Assembly: GCA_022601195.1 (NCBI GenBank)
Contig: JAHZIX010000044.1
Span: 1-64,000 of the forward strand
Origin: Deltaproteobacteria bacterium
GTDB lineage: Bacteria; Acidobacteriota; Thermoanaerobaculia; Multivoradales; JAHZIX01
Direction: 5' to 3'
Length of the DNA: 64,000 bases
Below, in pieces: positions 1 to 10,108 of the stretch (position 1 is its first letter; each line of letters opens with the position of its first letter). The notes under the pieces were generated by a model, which saw nothing but the letters and a program-made list of their open reading frames with translations, did not search any database and was not told the origin of the DNA. Made by a program: the position numbers and the translations under genes.

Positions 1-1992
1 CCGCGTTCAAAGCCACCAGCGTGTACGTCGTCGAAGTACCGGGTATCGATTCCGTCACTCCATTCGTCTTCGTGATCGAAATATCAGCACTCGATGCCAG
101 GCTGTCCGTATCCGTAGCACTGTTATTGGACGCGTTTCCGTCGAAAGAGCCCGTCGCCGTAGCCGTATTGATCAGGCTACCCGACGCCGATGCGTCGATA
201 TTGCAAGACAGGGTGTAGGTCACTGAAGAACCGGCGGGCAAGCTTACGGTCTCCGAAAGGTTTCCCGAGCCCGAACCAGCACTGCCCGTAGAACCACCAG
301 CTGCAACACTATTCCAAGTGCAACTCAGATCAGAAGGCAATGTGTCGGTGACACTGACACTCGGATCGTCCGACGGACCTGCGTTCGACACCACCACCGT
401 GTAGGTCGTAGAAGTGCCTGGCACCGATTCCGTCGTGCCGTTGGTCTTGGTGATCGAGATATCCGCCTGCTGAATCACCGTGGTGAGGTCCGTGGCCGAG
501 TTGTTCGTCCCCTCACTGTCTGTCTCGGAACCGGTGATCGTCGCCGTGTTGCTCAGTGTGCCGGTGGCATCAGAAGCCACCGAGCAGGAGATGGAATAGG
601 TGACGGTGGATCCCGAAGGCAGGCTCACTGTGTCGTTCACATCACCGCTACCAGAACCGTTATTCGTCGCCCCTCCCGCTGCTACGCTGGTCCAGGTACA
701 GCTCAGATCCGCAGGCAGCGTGTCGCTGACCACGGCGGTGGCTTCATCACCCGGCCCGGCATTGGCGGCAACCAAGGTGTAGGTCAAGGGCTCACCGGCT
801 ACCACCTGACTCAAGCCGTCGGTCTTGGTGATCGACAAATCGACGGTCCTGATGACCACGGTTTCGACCGTCGACGTATTGTCACTGGTGTCGGGCTCCG
901 TGCCGCCATTCCAAGTCGCCGTGGCGGTATTGCGAATTGGGCCGACGGCGTCCGCAGCCACGGTACAAGTCACGGTATAGGTCAAACGGGTTCCGCCGCC
1001 GGCCATGAAAACAAAGTTGTCGGCGATATCTCCAGTTCCCGAAGATGAGAAGCCTGCCGCGTGAGGACCTGTGAAACCGGCGGTAAAGGAACAACTTTCC
1101 AGCTCGGACGGCATGGGGTCGAGGATCGCGATCGGCGACACGCCACGGGTTCCGCTATGGATCACCGACACCGAATATTGAATCGTTTCGCCGGGCTCGG
1201 CGGTTGCTGGACCGGTTTTCTCGACGGCCAACTGCACCGTACCCGCATTCAACGTCCTCGAGGCCGTGTTGTTGGAAGCATCCGAGTCGGTGAACGACGA
1301 GGTCACCGAAACTTCATTGATCAGGGTCCCCTCGGCAAACTCGTCGAGCAAACACTCCATGGTGTAGGTCACGACACCACCGGGTGGAAGACTCAGGGGC
1401 TCGCTCAAATTTCCTGAGCCATTGCTATTTCCGCCGGCGCCGCCTGCAGCGGCGCTAGTCCACGTGCAGGTGAGGTCAGTGGGTGGATTGTTGACGATCT
1501 GTGCGGCCGGATCCGTGCTCGGCCCCGCGTTTTGGGCCGTGATGGTGAAGCTCAACGTATCTCCGGAGACGACAAATCCTCCGGCCCCAGTCATCGTCAC
1601 TGAAACATCTACCAAGGGCACTAGAGTGGTGGTGTCGGTCGCCGTGTTGTTGCCCGTGTCAGTATCCGTGAGACTTGCGGTGATCGTCGCTGTGTTGGAT
1701 ACGGTGCCGGAAGCGGCTAGATCGATTGCACAGCTCACCGTGTAGGTGATCGACGAGCCCGACCGCAAATTGACCGTATCGTTGATGTCGCCGCTGCCAT
1801 TGTCCTGACCGCTGGCCCCATCGCGCGCAATGCTGGTGTAGGTACACGTGAGGCCTGCAGGCATCGTATCCGCAACCACGGCGCTCGGATCGTCGCCGGG
1901 GCCCAGATTCGACGCCTCGAGGGTGTAGGTCAGAGCACCGCCGGGCGCCGCCGTGGTGACACCGTCGGTCTTGGTGATGGAGAGATCCACCG
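1..1992 (-). repeat. Tandem DUF11-domain coding repeats
   Basis: Six consecutive DUF11 units of roughly 370-390 bases lie in the gene above, the last cut by the window edge. Unit starts read VDLSITKTDG, VDVSVTMTG, VQLAVEKTG, VDLSITKTDG, ADISITKTNG and ADISITKTNG. The last three are the most alike, with shared LPSDLSCTW and AAGG stretches, which suggests recent duplication toward the C terminus. Confidence 0.75.
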
Positions 1993-3304
1993 GAAGACCC
2001 GAAATCTCGCGGCTTGGCGAAAATTCTGACGTATTGCCATCAGCATCCGTGGCAGTCGCGACAACACGGGTGCCGAAATCGGGCACCGGCAACACTGCCG
2101 TCCGAATCTGATTGGCATTCGTGTAGTTCTGAAAGCCTAGGTAGGTCTGGCCTTCTTGACCGTCGACGTCGGCGAAGAAGAACTCGACCCGCAGCGGATA
2201 GGTCTGATTGCTCGCCGACGATGTCACCCGGTACGTCACCGAAAGGTTCGAGTCACTGAACGACGCCGCCGTCAGCTCGGGAAAGTTCATCCGCTTGTTG
2301 GCGCCGTCGTCGGAATCGTCGCTGTCGTTGGCCAAGAAGCCGAACTCGTCGATGTCGAGGCCAAGCCCACCGTTCTGAAAAACGCTGTTGCCCAAGTAGC
2401 GGTTGTTCTCATTGCGCAAACTGCTCGGACTATCGAGGTAGATGCCAGTCCGATTATTGAAAGCTACGATGTTGCCGGCACCCGCCACGGTGCCGCCGAA
2501 GAGGTGATTGCTGGCACCGCTGCGGTAGTGGGTGCCGGATTCGTTTCCCAGCGGCAGGATTCCTGATTTGTCGGTGCCGATGTAGTTGCCCTGCACCGTC
2601 GAACCGTCGGGGCCGGAAAAGAAGATCCCCGTATCGTCGTTGCCCGAGATCAGGTTGCCTTGGCCCGGAGAGGTGCCGCCGATTTGAATGCCAACCACGA
2701 AATCGCCTGTGAAGACGACCCCATGACCACCATTGCCCATGTCCACGGTACCGGTCTCGTCCGTACCAATGAAGTTGCACTGCAGGTTGACGTTACTACC
2801 TCGGCCGCGAATGGCATCGCTGGTGAAATTGCGGATGTTCAAGCCGCGAATCACCGAGCCAGAGCCGCCCACCAGAATGGCGTCGTTGACCGTGTTTCCC
2901 CCATCCAGGATAACTTGGTAGGCCGGCCGATCTGGGATCGGCAACGTGCACACGCTCTCGTTGCCGGGCTGGGTCGAGCCGTCAATCTCAAAGGACGTAT
3001 TTCCCCCCAGGGTTTGGGTCAGCCGAATCACGTGGGGGCCGGTCCCAGGGATATTGAAGTGGACTGGACCGGATCCTGGGCAGGCCGTCCCCCCACCGCC
3101 TTGAATCGCTTCGCGCAGCGTGCAGAATCCGTCCCCGGGATCCACGTTGTCGAGGGTGGAGTTGACGACGATCTGGGCCTGAGCTGCTACCGCCGAGAGG
3201 GCGAGCAGGAAGACTAGGACACCACATCGGCTGAGGCACCCGGTGGAACCGAGGGCTCGACCCGACAAGAATCGGAAAAGCGGAGAGAGAAGAGACTGGC
3301 GCAT
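1..3304 (-). CDS. Secreted beta-helix / DUF11-repeat surface protein, 3' end outside window
   Basis: The frame is open from the ATG at 3304 to the left edge, so the C terminus is missing. An AAGGA about nine bases upstream supports this start. The N terminus has a basic region and a hydrophobic stretch ending near AVAAQAQ (about residue 43), typical of a signal peptide. Next comes a CTLREAI motif (around residue 60), which in known proteins opens a right-handed parallel beta-helix. The following 350 residues are rich in GNLISGN, GNYIGTD and LFGGT rungs that fit such a helix. From about residue 438 there are at least six DUF11 (TIGR01451-type) repeats, each beginning like VDLSITKTDG or ADISITKTNG. 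This architecture is usual for exported adhesin or matrix proteins; substrate or partner cannot be told. It is divergent from the giant protein at 3650. Confidence 0.85.
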   Translation of the reverse strand, partial: MRQSLLSPLFRFLSGRALGSTGCLSRCGVLVFLLALSAVAAQAQIVVNSTLDNVDPGDGFCTLREAIQGGGGTACPGSGPVHFNIPGTGPHVIRLTQTLGGNTSFEIDGSTQPGNESVCTLPIPDRPAYQVILDGGNTVNDAILVGGSGSVIRGLNIRNFTSDAIRGRGSNVNLQCNFIGTDETGTVDMGNGGHGVVFTGDFVVGIQIGGTSPGQGNLISGNDDTGIFFSGPDGSTVQGNYIGTDKSGILPLGNESGTHYRSGASNHLFGGTVAGAGNIVAFNNRTGIYLDSPSSLRNENNRYLGNSVFQNGGLGLDIDEFGFLANDSDDSDDGANKRMNFPELTAASFSDSNLSVTYRVTSSASNQTYPLRVEFFFADVDGQEGQTYLGFQNYTNANQIRTAVLPVPDFGTRVVATATDADGNTSEFSPSREISGLPVDLSITKTDGVTTAAPGGALTYTLEASNLGPGDDPSAVVADTMPAGLTCTYTSIARDGASGQDNGSGDINDTVNLRSGSSITYTVSCAIDLAASGTVSNTATITASLTDTDTGNNTATDTTTLVPLVDVSVTMTGAGGFVVSGDTLSFTITAQNAGPSTDPAAQIVNNPPTDLTCTWTSAAAGGAGGNSNGSGNLSEPLSLPPGGVVTYTMECLLDEFAEGTLINEVSVTSSFTDSDASNNTASRTLNAGTVQLAVEKTGPATAEPGETIQYSVSVIHSGTRGVSPIAILDPMPSELESCSFTAGFTGPHAAGFSSSGTGDIADNFVFMAGGGTRLTYTVTCTVAADAVGPIRNTATATWNGGTEPDTSDNTSTVETVVIRTVDLSITKTDGLSQVVAGEPLTYTLVAANAGPGDEATAVVSDTLPADLSCTWTSVAAGGATNNGSGSGDVNDTVSLPSGSTVTYSISCSVASDATGTLSNTATITGSETDSEGTNNSATDLTTVIQQADISITKTNGTTESVPGTSTTYTVVVSNAGPSDDPSVSVTDTLPSDLSCTWNSVAAGGSTGSAGSGSGNLSETVSLPAGSSVTYTLSCNIDASASGSLINTATATGSFDGNASNNSATDTDSLASSADISITKTNGVTESIPGTSTTYTLVALNA

Positions 3305-3649
3305 GAAGAAATCCTTCTCAGTTCTTTACGGAGGGCCCGTTGTGGGCAAAGAAGCGCGGGTGTACCGCCTTCTCTGAGACATGCGCAAGATCTCTTCGGG
3401 GTGGTCAATATCGGTCCAAGAAATCTTCCCTTTTGGTACCGCACACCGCACCTTCCCCAAGACACTCTTGGGAACCAAGAAGGTACTCGCCAAGAAATCT
3501 TGTTCCATTCCGGTGGATTCCCACGCATGCCTAGGTAGGGGCGTTAGATCGCCCCATCTTTCTCACCAAGTTTGAAGACTCGAGATTTCTCCCAGAGAGC
3601 TACTCCCTGTTTTTTGACCTCGAGTTACGCGATGACCCATAGCTAGTGG
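3305..3649. other. Divergent intergenic region between two giant exported-protein genes
   Basis: This 345-base stretch must hold promoters for both flanking genes. Visible structure: a CCCAAGA-CAC-TCTTGGG inverted repeat at 3456-3472, and the direct repeat CCAAGAAATCTT near 3417 and 3489. A TTGACC at 3614-3619 is a possible -35 element for the rightward gene, but no convincing -10 follows at the right distance before the ATG. No gene was seen. Confidence 0.4.
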
Positions 3650-6600
3650 ATGTACACCATGAACAAAGATCTAAGCCGCCGCCCTCACCTAGGAACGCAC
3701 CTCCTTCTCGCGATGGTTCTTCTCCTTCCCAACCTCGCCCATGCCGGCGGCAGCGTCTCCCTGAACCTGCTGCCGGATACGACAGAAGTCAGCCCCGGCG
3801 AGATCGTGAACCTGGACGTCGTGGTCTCGGATCTCGGCGATGGCGCGACCCCATCCTTGGGCGCTTTCGACGTGAGCCTCAGTTTCGAGCCGACTCTCTT
3901 CGAATTCGTCGGGGTCGTCCCCACCTTGGATCTCGGTGACCCGGCCTTGCTGGAGGCCATCGAAGTTTCGGTGGTAAACGCCGGCTCCTCCGATTCCTTC
4001 GTCCTTTCCCTGCTTCCACCGGCGGATCTCATCGCCAATCAAAGCGACACGGTCTACCTCTTCTCCGCCACTTTCCAGGCTCTGGAAGCCGGTGCCGGTG
4101 AATTCGACCTGAGCCTTCTTGCGCCTCTCTCCGACGAGCTCGGCCAACCCCTCGACGTGAACCCTATTGAGCCAGTGACGGTCATCAGCGGTTCCATCGT
4201 CGAGATTCCCACCCTCGGCGATCTCGGTCTCCTCCTCCTCGTAATGGCTCTAGCAGTCGGAGGATTCTTCACCCTGCAGCGCCGCAACCGGCGGGACAGC
4301 CGTTGGGCAGCGATGCTCGCCTTTTTCTTCGTACTGGCAACGCCGGCTCTGGCCATGCCCGGGGACATTGATGGTGACGGCGATGTGGATATCGATGACA
4401 TCGACTTGATCCTCGCCGCGAATGGCACCGCAGTAGGTGCTGGAGATGTCCGCGACCTCGACGCAGATGGTCTGATTACCGTCCTCGACATGCGACAGGC
4501 AGTGGTCCACTGCTCCCGATCTCTCTGCGCCAGGAATGTAGCACCAGCCGTGAACCCTCCCGCCAATCAGACGACCAACGAAGACACGGCTACCGGCCCT
4601 CTCCCCTTCACGGCGGATGATGCCGACGGAGACTCTCTGATCCTCTCGTTCACCTCCTCCGATCCCACACTCATTCCTGTCACGAATCTCACTCTTGGCG
4701 GTTCTCAACCCAACTTCACCGTCGACGTGTTGCCCGCAGCCGGTCAGAACGGTGGGCCGGTTACCATCACGATTACCGCTGACGACGGTTTCACCACCTC
4801 CCTCGCCAGCTTTGAGGTCACGGTCAACGCCGTCAACGATCCACCGGTCATCACCACCAGCAACGCCTTCCCGGTCCCAGAAAACCAAACAGGAGTCACC
4901 GACGTCGAGTCCACCGATAAGGAGGGAGACACGGAAGGAGCAGGCCTTTCCTACACCCTCACCGGCACCCTGGACGATGCCCTCTTTGCCCTCGACGCCG
5001 ACACCGGAGTTCTGGCCTTTCTGGCTGCGCCGAACTTCGAAAACCCCATCGATACCGGCGCTGACAACATCTATGACCTGGAAGTCACCGTCACCGATTC
5101 CGGTGGCGAAACCGATGTTCAAGCCATCGCCGTCACCGTGGTCGGGGTCAACGAATGCCCCACCGCCATCGACGACGCCCTCGCCACCGACGAAGACTCC
5201 GTGGTCAATGGAGATCTCCTGGCGGCGAATCCCACCACCGCGGACTCGGATCCCGAAGGCGACTCCCTGTCCATCACCGCCATCAACGGCAATGCGGCGA
5301 ACGTTGGCACTCAGATACCCCTCGGGAACGGATTGTTGACGGTCGATGCCAGTGGAACCGTAAGCTTTGATCCCGACGGCGGCTACGACGATCTCGGAGC
5401 CAGCGAAACGGCCCAGGAGAGCTTCAGCTACACCCTTGACGATGGCTCCGGCAGCTGCGCCGAGACCGCCACCGTGACCCTCACCATCACCGGTATCAAT
5501 GACTCGCCAGCCATCACCACCGGGAGCACCTTCTCGGTTCCAGAAAACCAAACCGCAGTGACCGACGTAGAGTCCACCGATCCCGAGGGAGACACCGAAG
5601 GAGCTGGCCTTTCCTACACCCTTACCGGCGCCATCGACGATGCCCTCTTCTCTCTCGACGCTGACACCGGAGTCCTGGTCTTTCTGGCTGCGCCGGACTT
5701 CGAAAATCCCGGAGATACCGGCACTGACAACATCTACGACCTGGAAGTCACCGTCACCGACTCCGGCGGCGAAACCGATGTTCGAGCCATCGCCGTCACT
5801 GTGAACGGGGTCAATGATTGTCCCACCGCCGTGGACGATGCCTTCTCCACCGACGAAGACACCGTGCTCAATGGAGATCTCTTGGCAGCCAACCCCACCA
5901 CCGCGGACTCGGATCCAGAAGGTGACACTTTGACCGTCACCGCGATCAATGGAGTTGCCGCCAACATCGGCGTCCAGATCCCTCTCGGAGCAGGCCTCCT
6001 GACGGTCAACGCCAACGGCACATTGAGCTTCGATCCCAACAGCGGTTACCAAGATCTCAGTCCTGGCGAAACGGCCCAGGAGATCTTCACTTACACCTTA
6101 GACGACGGCTCCGGAACCTGCACCGAGACCGCTACCGTGACCCTCATCATCAACGGAATCGATGACCCGCCGGAGATCACGACGGGAGGTGCCTTTTCCG
6201 TCCCCGAAAACCAAATCGCGGTCACCGATGTGGACTCCACCGACCCGGAGGGGGACACCGAGGGTTCCGGCCTGACCTATGCCCTCACCGGCACCATCGA
6301 TGATGGCCTCTTCTCCATCGACGCCGACACAGGCGTCCTCACCTTCCAAGCAGCGCCGGACTTCGAAAATCCCGGAGATACCGGTGGCAACAACGTCTAC
6401 GACCTGGAAGTCACCGTCACCGATTCTTCGGGCGAAGCCGACATCCAGACCATCGCTGTCACTGTCACCGGGGTCAATGAATGCCCCACCGCCGTTGGCG
6501 ACGCTCTTGCCACCGACGAGGACACAACCCTCAATGGAAACGTCCTGGCGGCCAACCCAACTACCGCCGATTCGGATCCAGACGGCGACGGCCTGACGGT

Positions 6601-9055
6601 GACGGCGGTCAGCGGCAATCCAGCCAACGTAGGAGTCCAGATCCCCCTCGGGGCAGGGCTTCTCACGGTGAATGCCAACGGCACCCTGAGCTTCGACCCC
6701 AACGGCGGCTATGACGATCTCAGCGCTGGCGAATCTGCTCAGGAGACCTTCCCTTACACGATCGACGACGGCTCCAGCACCTGCGCCGAGACCGCCACCG
6801 TGACGATCACCATCAACGGCGTCAACGACGTGCCGATGATCACCTCCGACGGCGGCGGGGCCACGGCGGCCGTAGGTGCCGCCGAGGGACAGATCGCGGT
6901 GAGCGACGTCCAGTCCGTTGACCCGGACGGGGACACCGAGGGTTCCGGTCTGACCTACTCCATTACCGGCGGCGCCGACCAGGTATTCTTCCTTATAGAT
7001 CCCGACACCGGTGTGCTGACCCTCACGACGCCCATCGACTTCGAGAGGCCCACGGACCCGGATGGGAATGGTGTCCTAGAGGTCGAAATCACTGTCACGG
7101 ACTCCCTCGCTGCCACGGATGTTCAACTCCTGACCGTCACGATCAGCGACATCAACGATCCCCCCAGTCTCGTGGCCGGGACGCCGGTATTCGTCACGGA
7201 CGAGGTCTTCACGAGAGATCTCCCCTTAGGCCTTCTAGATGCCCAAGTGGTCACGGTGAGCTCAGATGGTGAATTCGTCTACACCGGCGGAGAGGATTTC
7301 TTGACCGTCTGGCAACGAAACCGCGCCACCGGCGACATCGTTTTCGTGGAGACTTTCGAGGACGATGAAAATGGGATCGATGGACTCGCCGATCCCGGCG
7401 AATTCCTGATCAGCCCGGATGGCCGCCATTTCTATGTAACGTCCCGACGTGACTTTTCCGTATCGCTCTTCGATCGCAACGTCACCACCGGAGAGCTCAC
7501 CTACGTCGAGTCCCTCTACGACGGCCAGGGAGATATACCGCCCTTGGCCATCGAGGGCGCTGAAGCCCTCGCGGTGAGTCCGGACGGCCTCAATGTCTAC
7601 GTAGGAACAGAGCTCGGCAGAAGGATCGCGGTTTTTAGCAGGAATCCGCTGGATGGACGTTTGACCCTGGTCCAAGTCGTCCGGGACGGCACGGATGCAC
7701 CGGGTATTTTCCACGTCGTCAGCATCGCGGTCAGCTCTGGTGGAGACCACGTCTATACCGCAGCAGATCTCGACGACACAGTAAGCGTCTTCAACCGGGA
7801 CTCGGCGACGGGCGAGTTGACCTTCGTAGAGGAGCACCGCGACGGGGTGGGAGCGGTGACGACCCTCGATCAAGCCACAAGAGTCGAATTGAGCCCTGAT
7901 GAGAAGTTCCTTTATGCCGCGGCCAGAAAGGACGATGCCCTCACCGTTTTCTCCCGCAACGACGATTCTGCCAGCCCTAACTATGGCCGGCTCACTCTTT
8001 TGCAATCCATTCGAAACGGCGATGGCGGGGGCACCGTGAACGGTCTCACTGACCCCGAAGACCTCCGTCTTTCGAAGGATGGCCGCCACGTCTACACCAC
8101 CGGCCAGCGATTCAGCAACGACGGCTCCATGCCAACCTTCGCCAGGGATCCGGCTACCGGCCTCTTGACCTTTCTTGGCACTCTCTTCGACGGCACCAAC
8201 GGGGCCAATAACCTCCGGGGACTCGTTGAGCTGGCCAGCAGCGATGACAGCCGCCACATCTATGCAGTTTCCGAAAACGACTTTTCGTTGACGGTGCTGA
8301 GTCGTGAGGCGACCCGAGCCATTTTTCAGATGGGCGGCCCCCGCATCCTTCTCTTGCCTCCGGCCACCGATCTCACGGTCAATGACCCAGACGACACCGA
8401 TCTCGTCTCTGTGGAAGTCACCATCACCAACCTGCTGAATGCCGGCCAAGAGCTTCTAGCTGCTTCAGCAGGAACAGCGCCGAATATCGAAGAGAGCGAC
8501 ATTCAATATGTAGCCCCAACGCTCACCATTGCCCCGGCGGGCGGCGCTCCCCTCGATGATTTCGAGGAAGTGCTCAGCGCCCTGAGCTACACCAACCTCA
8601 GCGGGACGCCGGACTTCTCGGAGCGGATCATCGAAATCACCGCCAACGACGGCACAGACAACAGCAACACTTACACCGTCCGAGTCACCCTCCAAAGCGC
8701 GGCCCCAGTGATCACCTCGGACGGTGGCGGCGATACCGCAACGATCAATGTCCTCGGTAACACCACCGCTGTCACCGACGTCCAGGCAACGGATGCGGAT
8801 GGGGATACCGAAGGCGCCGGCCTCACTTACAACATCACCGACAGCGATGGAAATGGTGAGCTGGGGGATGACAACCGCTTCTTCACCATCGTGCCGACGA
8901 CTGGAGTACTGACCTTCCTCGTGGCGCCGGACTTCTCGGACCCTCAAGACAGGGACTTCAGGAACACGTACGAAGTCCAGGTCACCGTCACGGACTCCAC
9001 CGGTACGAGCGACGTCCAGGACATCACTGTGAGGGTGATCGATCCAGGGCAGTAG
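3650..9055 (+). CDS. Giant exported cohesin / IPTL-CTERM-like / dockerin / cadherin-repeat / beta-propeller protein
   Basis: The protein has 1801 residues; a second ATG at 3659 is an equally good start because neither has a clear ribosome site. In order: a signal peptide (ending near AHAGG), a cohesin-like beta-sandwich (about 33-180), an IPTLGDLG motif at residue 186 followed by a hydrophobic helix and an Arg-rich stretch, then a second signal-like hydrophobic segment ending ATPALA (about 236). A dockerin-like pair of Ca-binding loops follows (GDIDGDGDVDIDDID and DLDADGLITVLD). Then come cadherin/VCBS-type repeats, a lactonase-like beta-propeller (about 1178-1563, repeated SPDG..VY motifs), a short sandwich and a last cadherin unit. 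IPTL-CTERM signals are known as C-terminal exosortase-H sorting tags, so an internal one is odd: the gene reads like two exported proteins joined in frame. No sortase gene is in the window. Function beyond a surface or extracellular role is unknown. Confidence 0.85.
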   Translation: MYTMNKDLSRRPHLGTHLLLAMVLLLPNLAHAGGSVSLNLLPDTTEVSPGEIVNLDVVVSDLGDGATPSLGAFDVSLSFEPTLFEFVGVVPTLDLGDPALLEAIEVSVVNAGSSDSFVLSLLPPADLIANQSDTVYLFSATFQALEAGAGEFDLSLLAPLSDELGQPLDVNPIEPVTVISGSIVEIPTLGDLGLLLLVMALAVGGFFTLQRRNRRDSRWAAMLAFFFVLATPALAMPGDIDGDGDVDIDDIDLILAANGTAVGAGDVRDLDADGLITVLDMRQAVVHCSRSLCARNVAPAVNPPANQTTNEDTATGPLPFTADDADGDSLILSFTSSDPTLIPVTNLTLGGSQPNFTVDVLPAAGQNGGPVTITITADDGFTTSLASFEVTVNAVNDPPVITTSNAFPVPENQTGVTDVESTDKEGDTEGAGLSYTLTGTLDDALFALDADTGVLAFLAAPNFENPIDTGADNIYDLEVTVTDSGGETDVQAIAVTVVGVNECPTAIDDALATDEDSVVNGDLLAANPTTADSDPEGDSLSITAINGNAANVGTQIPLGNGLLTVDASGTVSFDPDGGYDDLGASETAQESFSYTLDDGSGSCAETATVTLTITGINDSPAITTGSTFSVPENQTAVTDVESTDPEGDTEGAGLSYTLTGAIDDALFSLDADTGVLVFLAAPDFENPGDTGTDNIYDLEVTVTDSGGETDVRAIAVTVNGVNDCPTAVDDAFSTDEDTVLNGDLLAANPTTADSDPEGDTLTVTAINGVAANIGVQIPLGAGLLTVNANGTLSFDPNSGYQDLSPGETAQEIFTYTLDDGSGTCTETATVTLIINGIDDPPEITTGGAFSVPENQIAVTDVDSTDPEGDTEGSGLTYALTGTIDDGLFSIDADTGVLTFQAAPDFENPGDTGGNNVYDLEVTVTDSSGEADIQTIAVTVTGVNECPTAVGDALATDEDTTLNGNVLAANPTTADSDPDGDGLTVTAVSGNPANVGVQIPLGAGLLTVNANGTLSFDPNGGYDDLSAGESAQETFPYTIDDGSSTCAETATVTITINGVNDVPMITSDGGGATAAVGAAEGQIAVSDVQSVDPDGDTEGSGLTYSITGGADQVFFLIDPDTGVLTLTTPIDFERPTDPDGNGVLEVEITVTDSLAATDVQLLTVTISDINDPPSLVAGTPVFVTDEVFTRDLPLGLLDAQVVTVSSDGEFVYTGGEDFLTVWQRNRATGDIVFVETFEDDENGIDGLADPGEFLISPDGRHFYVTSRRDFSVSLFDRNVTTGELTYVESLYDGQGDIPPLAIEGAEALAVSPDGLNVYVGTELGRRIAVFSRNPLDGRLTLVQVVRDGTDAPGIFHVVSIAVSSGGDHVYTAADLDDTVSVFNRDSATGELTFVEEHRDGVGAVTTLDQATRVELSPDEKFLYAAARKDDALTVFSRNDDSASPNYGRLTLLQSIRNGDGGGTVNGLTDPEDLRLSKDGRHVYTTGQRFSNDGSMPTFARDPATGLLTFLGTLFDGTNGANNLRGLVELASSDDSRHIYAVSENDFSLTVLSREATRAIFQMGGPRILLLPPATDLTVNDPDDTDLVSVEVTITNLLNAGQELLAASAGTAPNIEESDIQYVAPTLTIAPAGGAPLDDFEEVLSALSYTNLSGTPDFSERIIEITANDGTDNSNTYTVRVTLQSAAPVITSDGGGDTATINVLGNTTAVTDVQATDADGDTEGAGLTYNITDSDGNGELGDDNRFFTIVPTTGVLTFLVAPDFSDPQDRDFRNTYEVQVTVTDSTGTSDVQDITVRVIDPGQ
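4837..6825 (+). repeat. Three 663-bp tandem units inside the giant gene
   Basis: Anchors GAAAACCAA occur at 4880, 5543 and 6206, exactly 663 bases (221 codons) apart. Each unit encodes one cadherin-like domain (VPENQ..VTDV.STD.EGDTEG..) followed by one VCBS-like domain (CPTA.DDA..TDED). A fourth, diverged cadherin half begins near 6841, with a spacing of 678 bases. The length has not drifted across the three units, which points to recent duplication or ongoing homogenisation. Confidence 0.9.
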
Positions 9056-9794
9056 GAGTGAGGTCGAAGCTCCAAACATCAGCCCCTTCCAACGACTGGA
9101 TCTCGAAGACGGAACTTGGGAAACCTCGTTCAAGAATTGACTCCCCCGTCTTGGGGAACGCCGGCATCTCGCGCTAAGGGCTCGATTTCCGAGATCGAAG
9201 ACTCGGGTGCCCTAGAAGAATGTTGGCAGTTCCAGATTTCCGCACGGATGTAGAAGAAAATGCAACCGTGAAGCATGAAGCGTAGTCCTACAGATCGGAA
9301 ACAAGCCGCGGGAGGCCGACCGACGACTCTACCGGGAGCCTCGCCGCTAGTCCTCAAAGGCAGCCCCCGAGCAGAACTTGCTTCGGGGCGCTCCCGGACG
9401 AGGAGAGAAACGTACCGATCTAGGAGAAGCGAGAATGAGATAGTGACTTGACGAATACCCGGCGACCCGGCGAAGGAACGAGTGGCCGGATGTCCACCAG
9501 ACCTAGCCGATATCCAGGCCCTGGAGCAGATCCAGGAGAAACAGTTGGGTGGCAAGTAAGTACCCATGAGTTCGCCCAGCGGGACCAAGAGAGAAGGCCC
9601 ACCCTCCCAGCGATAGACGAACAGCTTCTCGACACAGGGTTCCGACTGAGTCCAGCGGAGCGACTCAGCTGGTTGGAAGAGGCTGTCGAAGGCCTCCTAC
9701 CCTGGCTCGGCCTAACCTCTCTCCCGGAACCGATGCCCCCCCTAAACCCTAGAGAACTACCTCTTCCCCCTTGACCGAGATTCCCAAGACTCTT
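9056..9794. other. Intergenic accessory region with one possible small-gene relic
   Basis: No confident gene is seen. A + strand frame ending at the TGA at 9772-9774 contains DEQLLDTGFRLSPAERLSWL (about 9616-9675). It resembles, from memory, small conserved partners of nucleotidyltransferase-type toxin genes in soil bacteria. It lacks a good start codon and ribosome site and may be a decayed copy. The rest shows no coding pattern that I trust. Confidence 0.3.
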
Positions 9795-9863
9795 GGCCAC
9801 ACTTTCCTGTTGTTGAGGCCGGACCCGGGTCACGGTGCAAATGTTGAAAGCAGGAGCCTTAGC
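9795..9863 (+). repeat. ComM-P-loop-like intergenic repeat, left type, copy L1
   Basis: This 69-base element starts GGCCACA and ends TTAGC. It reads in one frame as GHTFLLLRPDPGHGANVESR, a degenerate form of the GHN..L.GPPG.GK Walker-A segment of ComM/YifB. It is closely similar to copies at 20594, 35656 and 40691. It lies 246 bases upstream of the vapB start at 10109. Similarity to L4 continues past the 69 bases (TATGCTCCA shared near 9893 and 40790). Confidence 0.7.
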
Positions 9864-10108
9864 TCTAAAGGTCATCTCTTCTGACGACTGAATATGCTCC
9901 AATTTTGGCGATACGGGTCGGCGTCATCAAGAATTCCGGAGCGGCTACGAGGATTTTGCAGGTGGTCGAGGTCCAGGGTGTGAGTTAGGACCTTATACTG
10001 ACGATTTGCTGCTGGCTCGACGATCTCGGGGAACGCCAGAGGATTCTCGCCCGATCGGCCGGCAAGCTACGCTTGAGATTGTGCGAGGGATTGTGCGAGA
10101 GTAGAGCC

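Noticed and set aside
4250..6052. A 600-codon minus-strand frame opposite the giant protein gene
   Set aside because: It is the antisense shadow of the repeat region: Gly/Asp/Val-rich and repeating with the same 663-bp period, without ribosome site or family.
7262..9133. Long minus-strand frames opposite the propeller and C-terminal part of the giant gene
   Set aside because: They mirror codon bias of the real gene on the + strand and show no family features.
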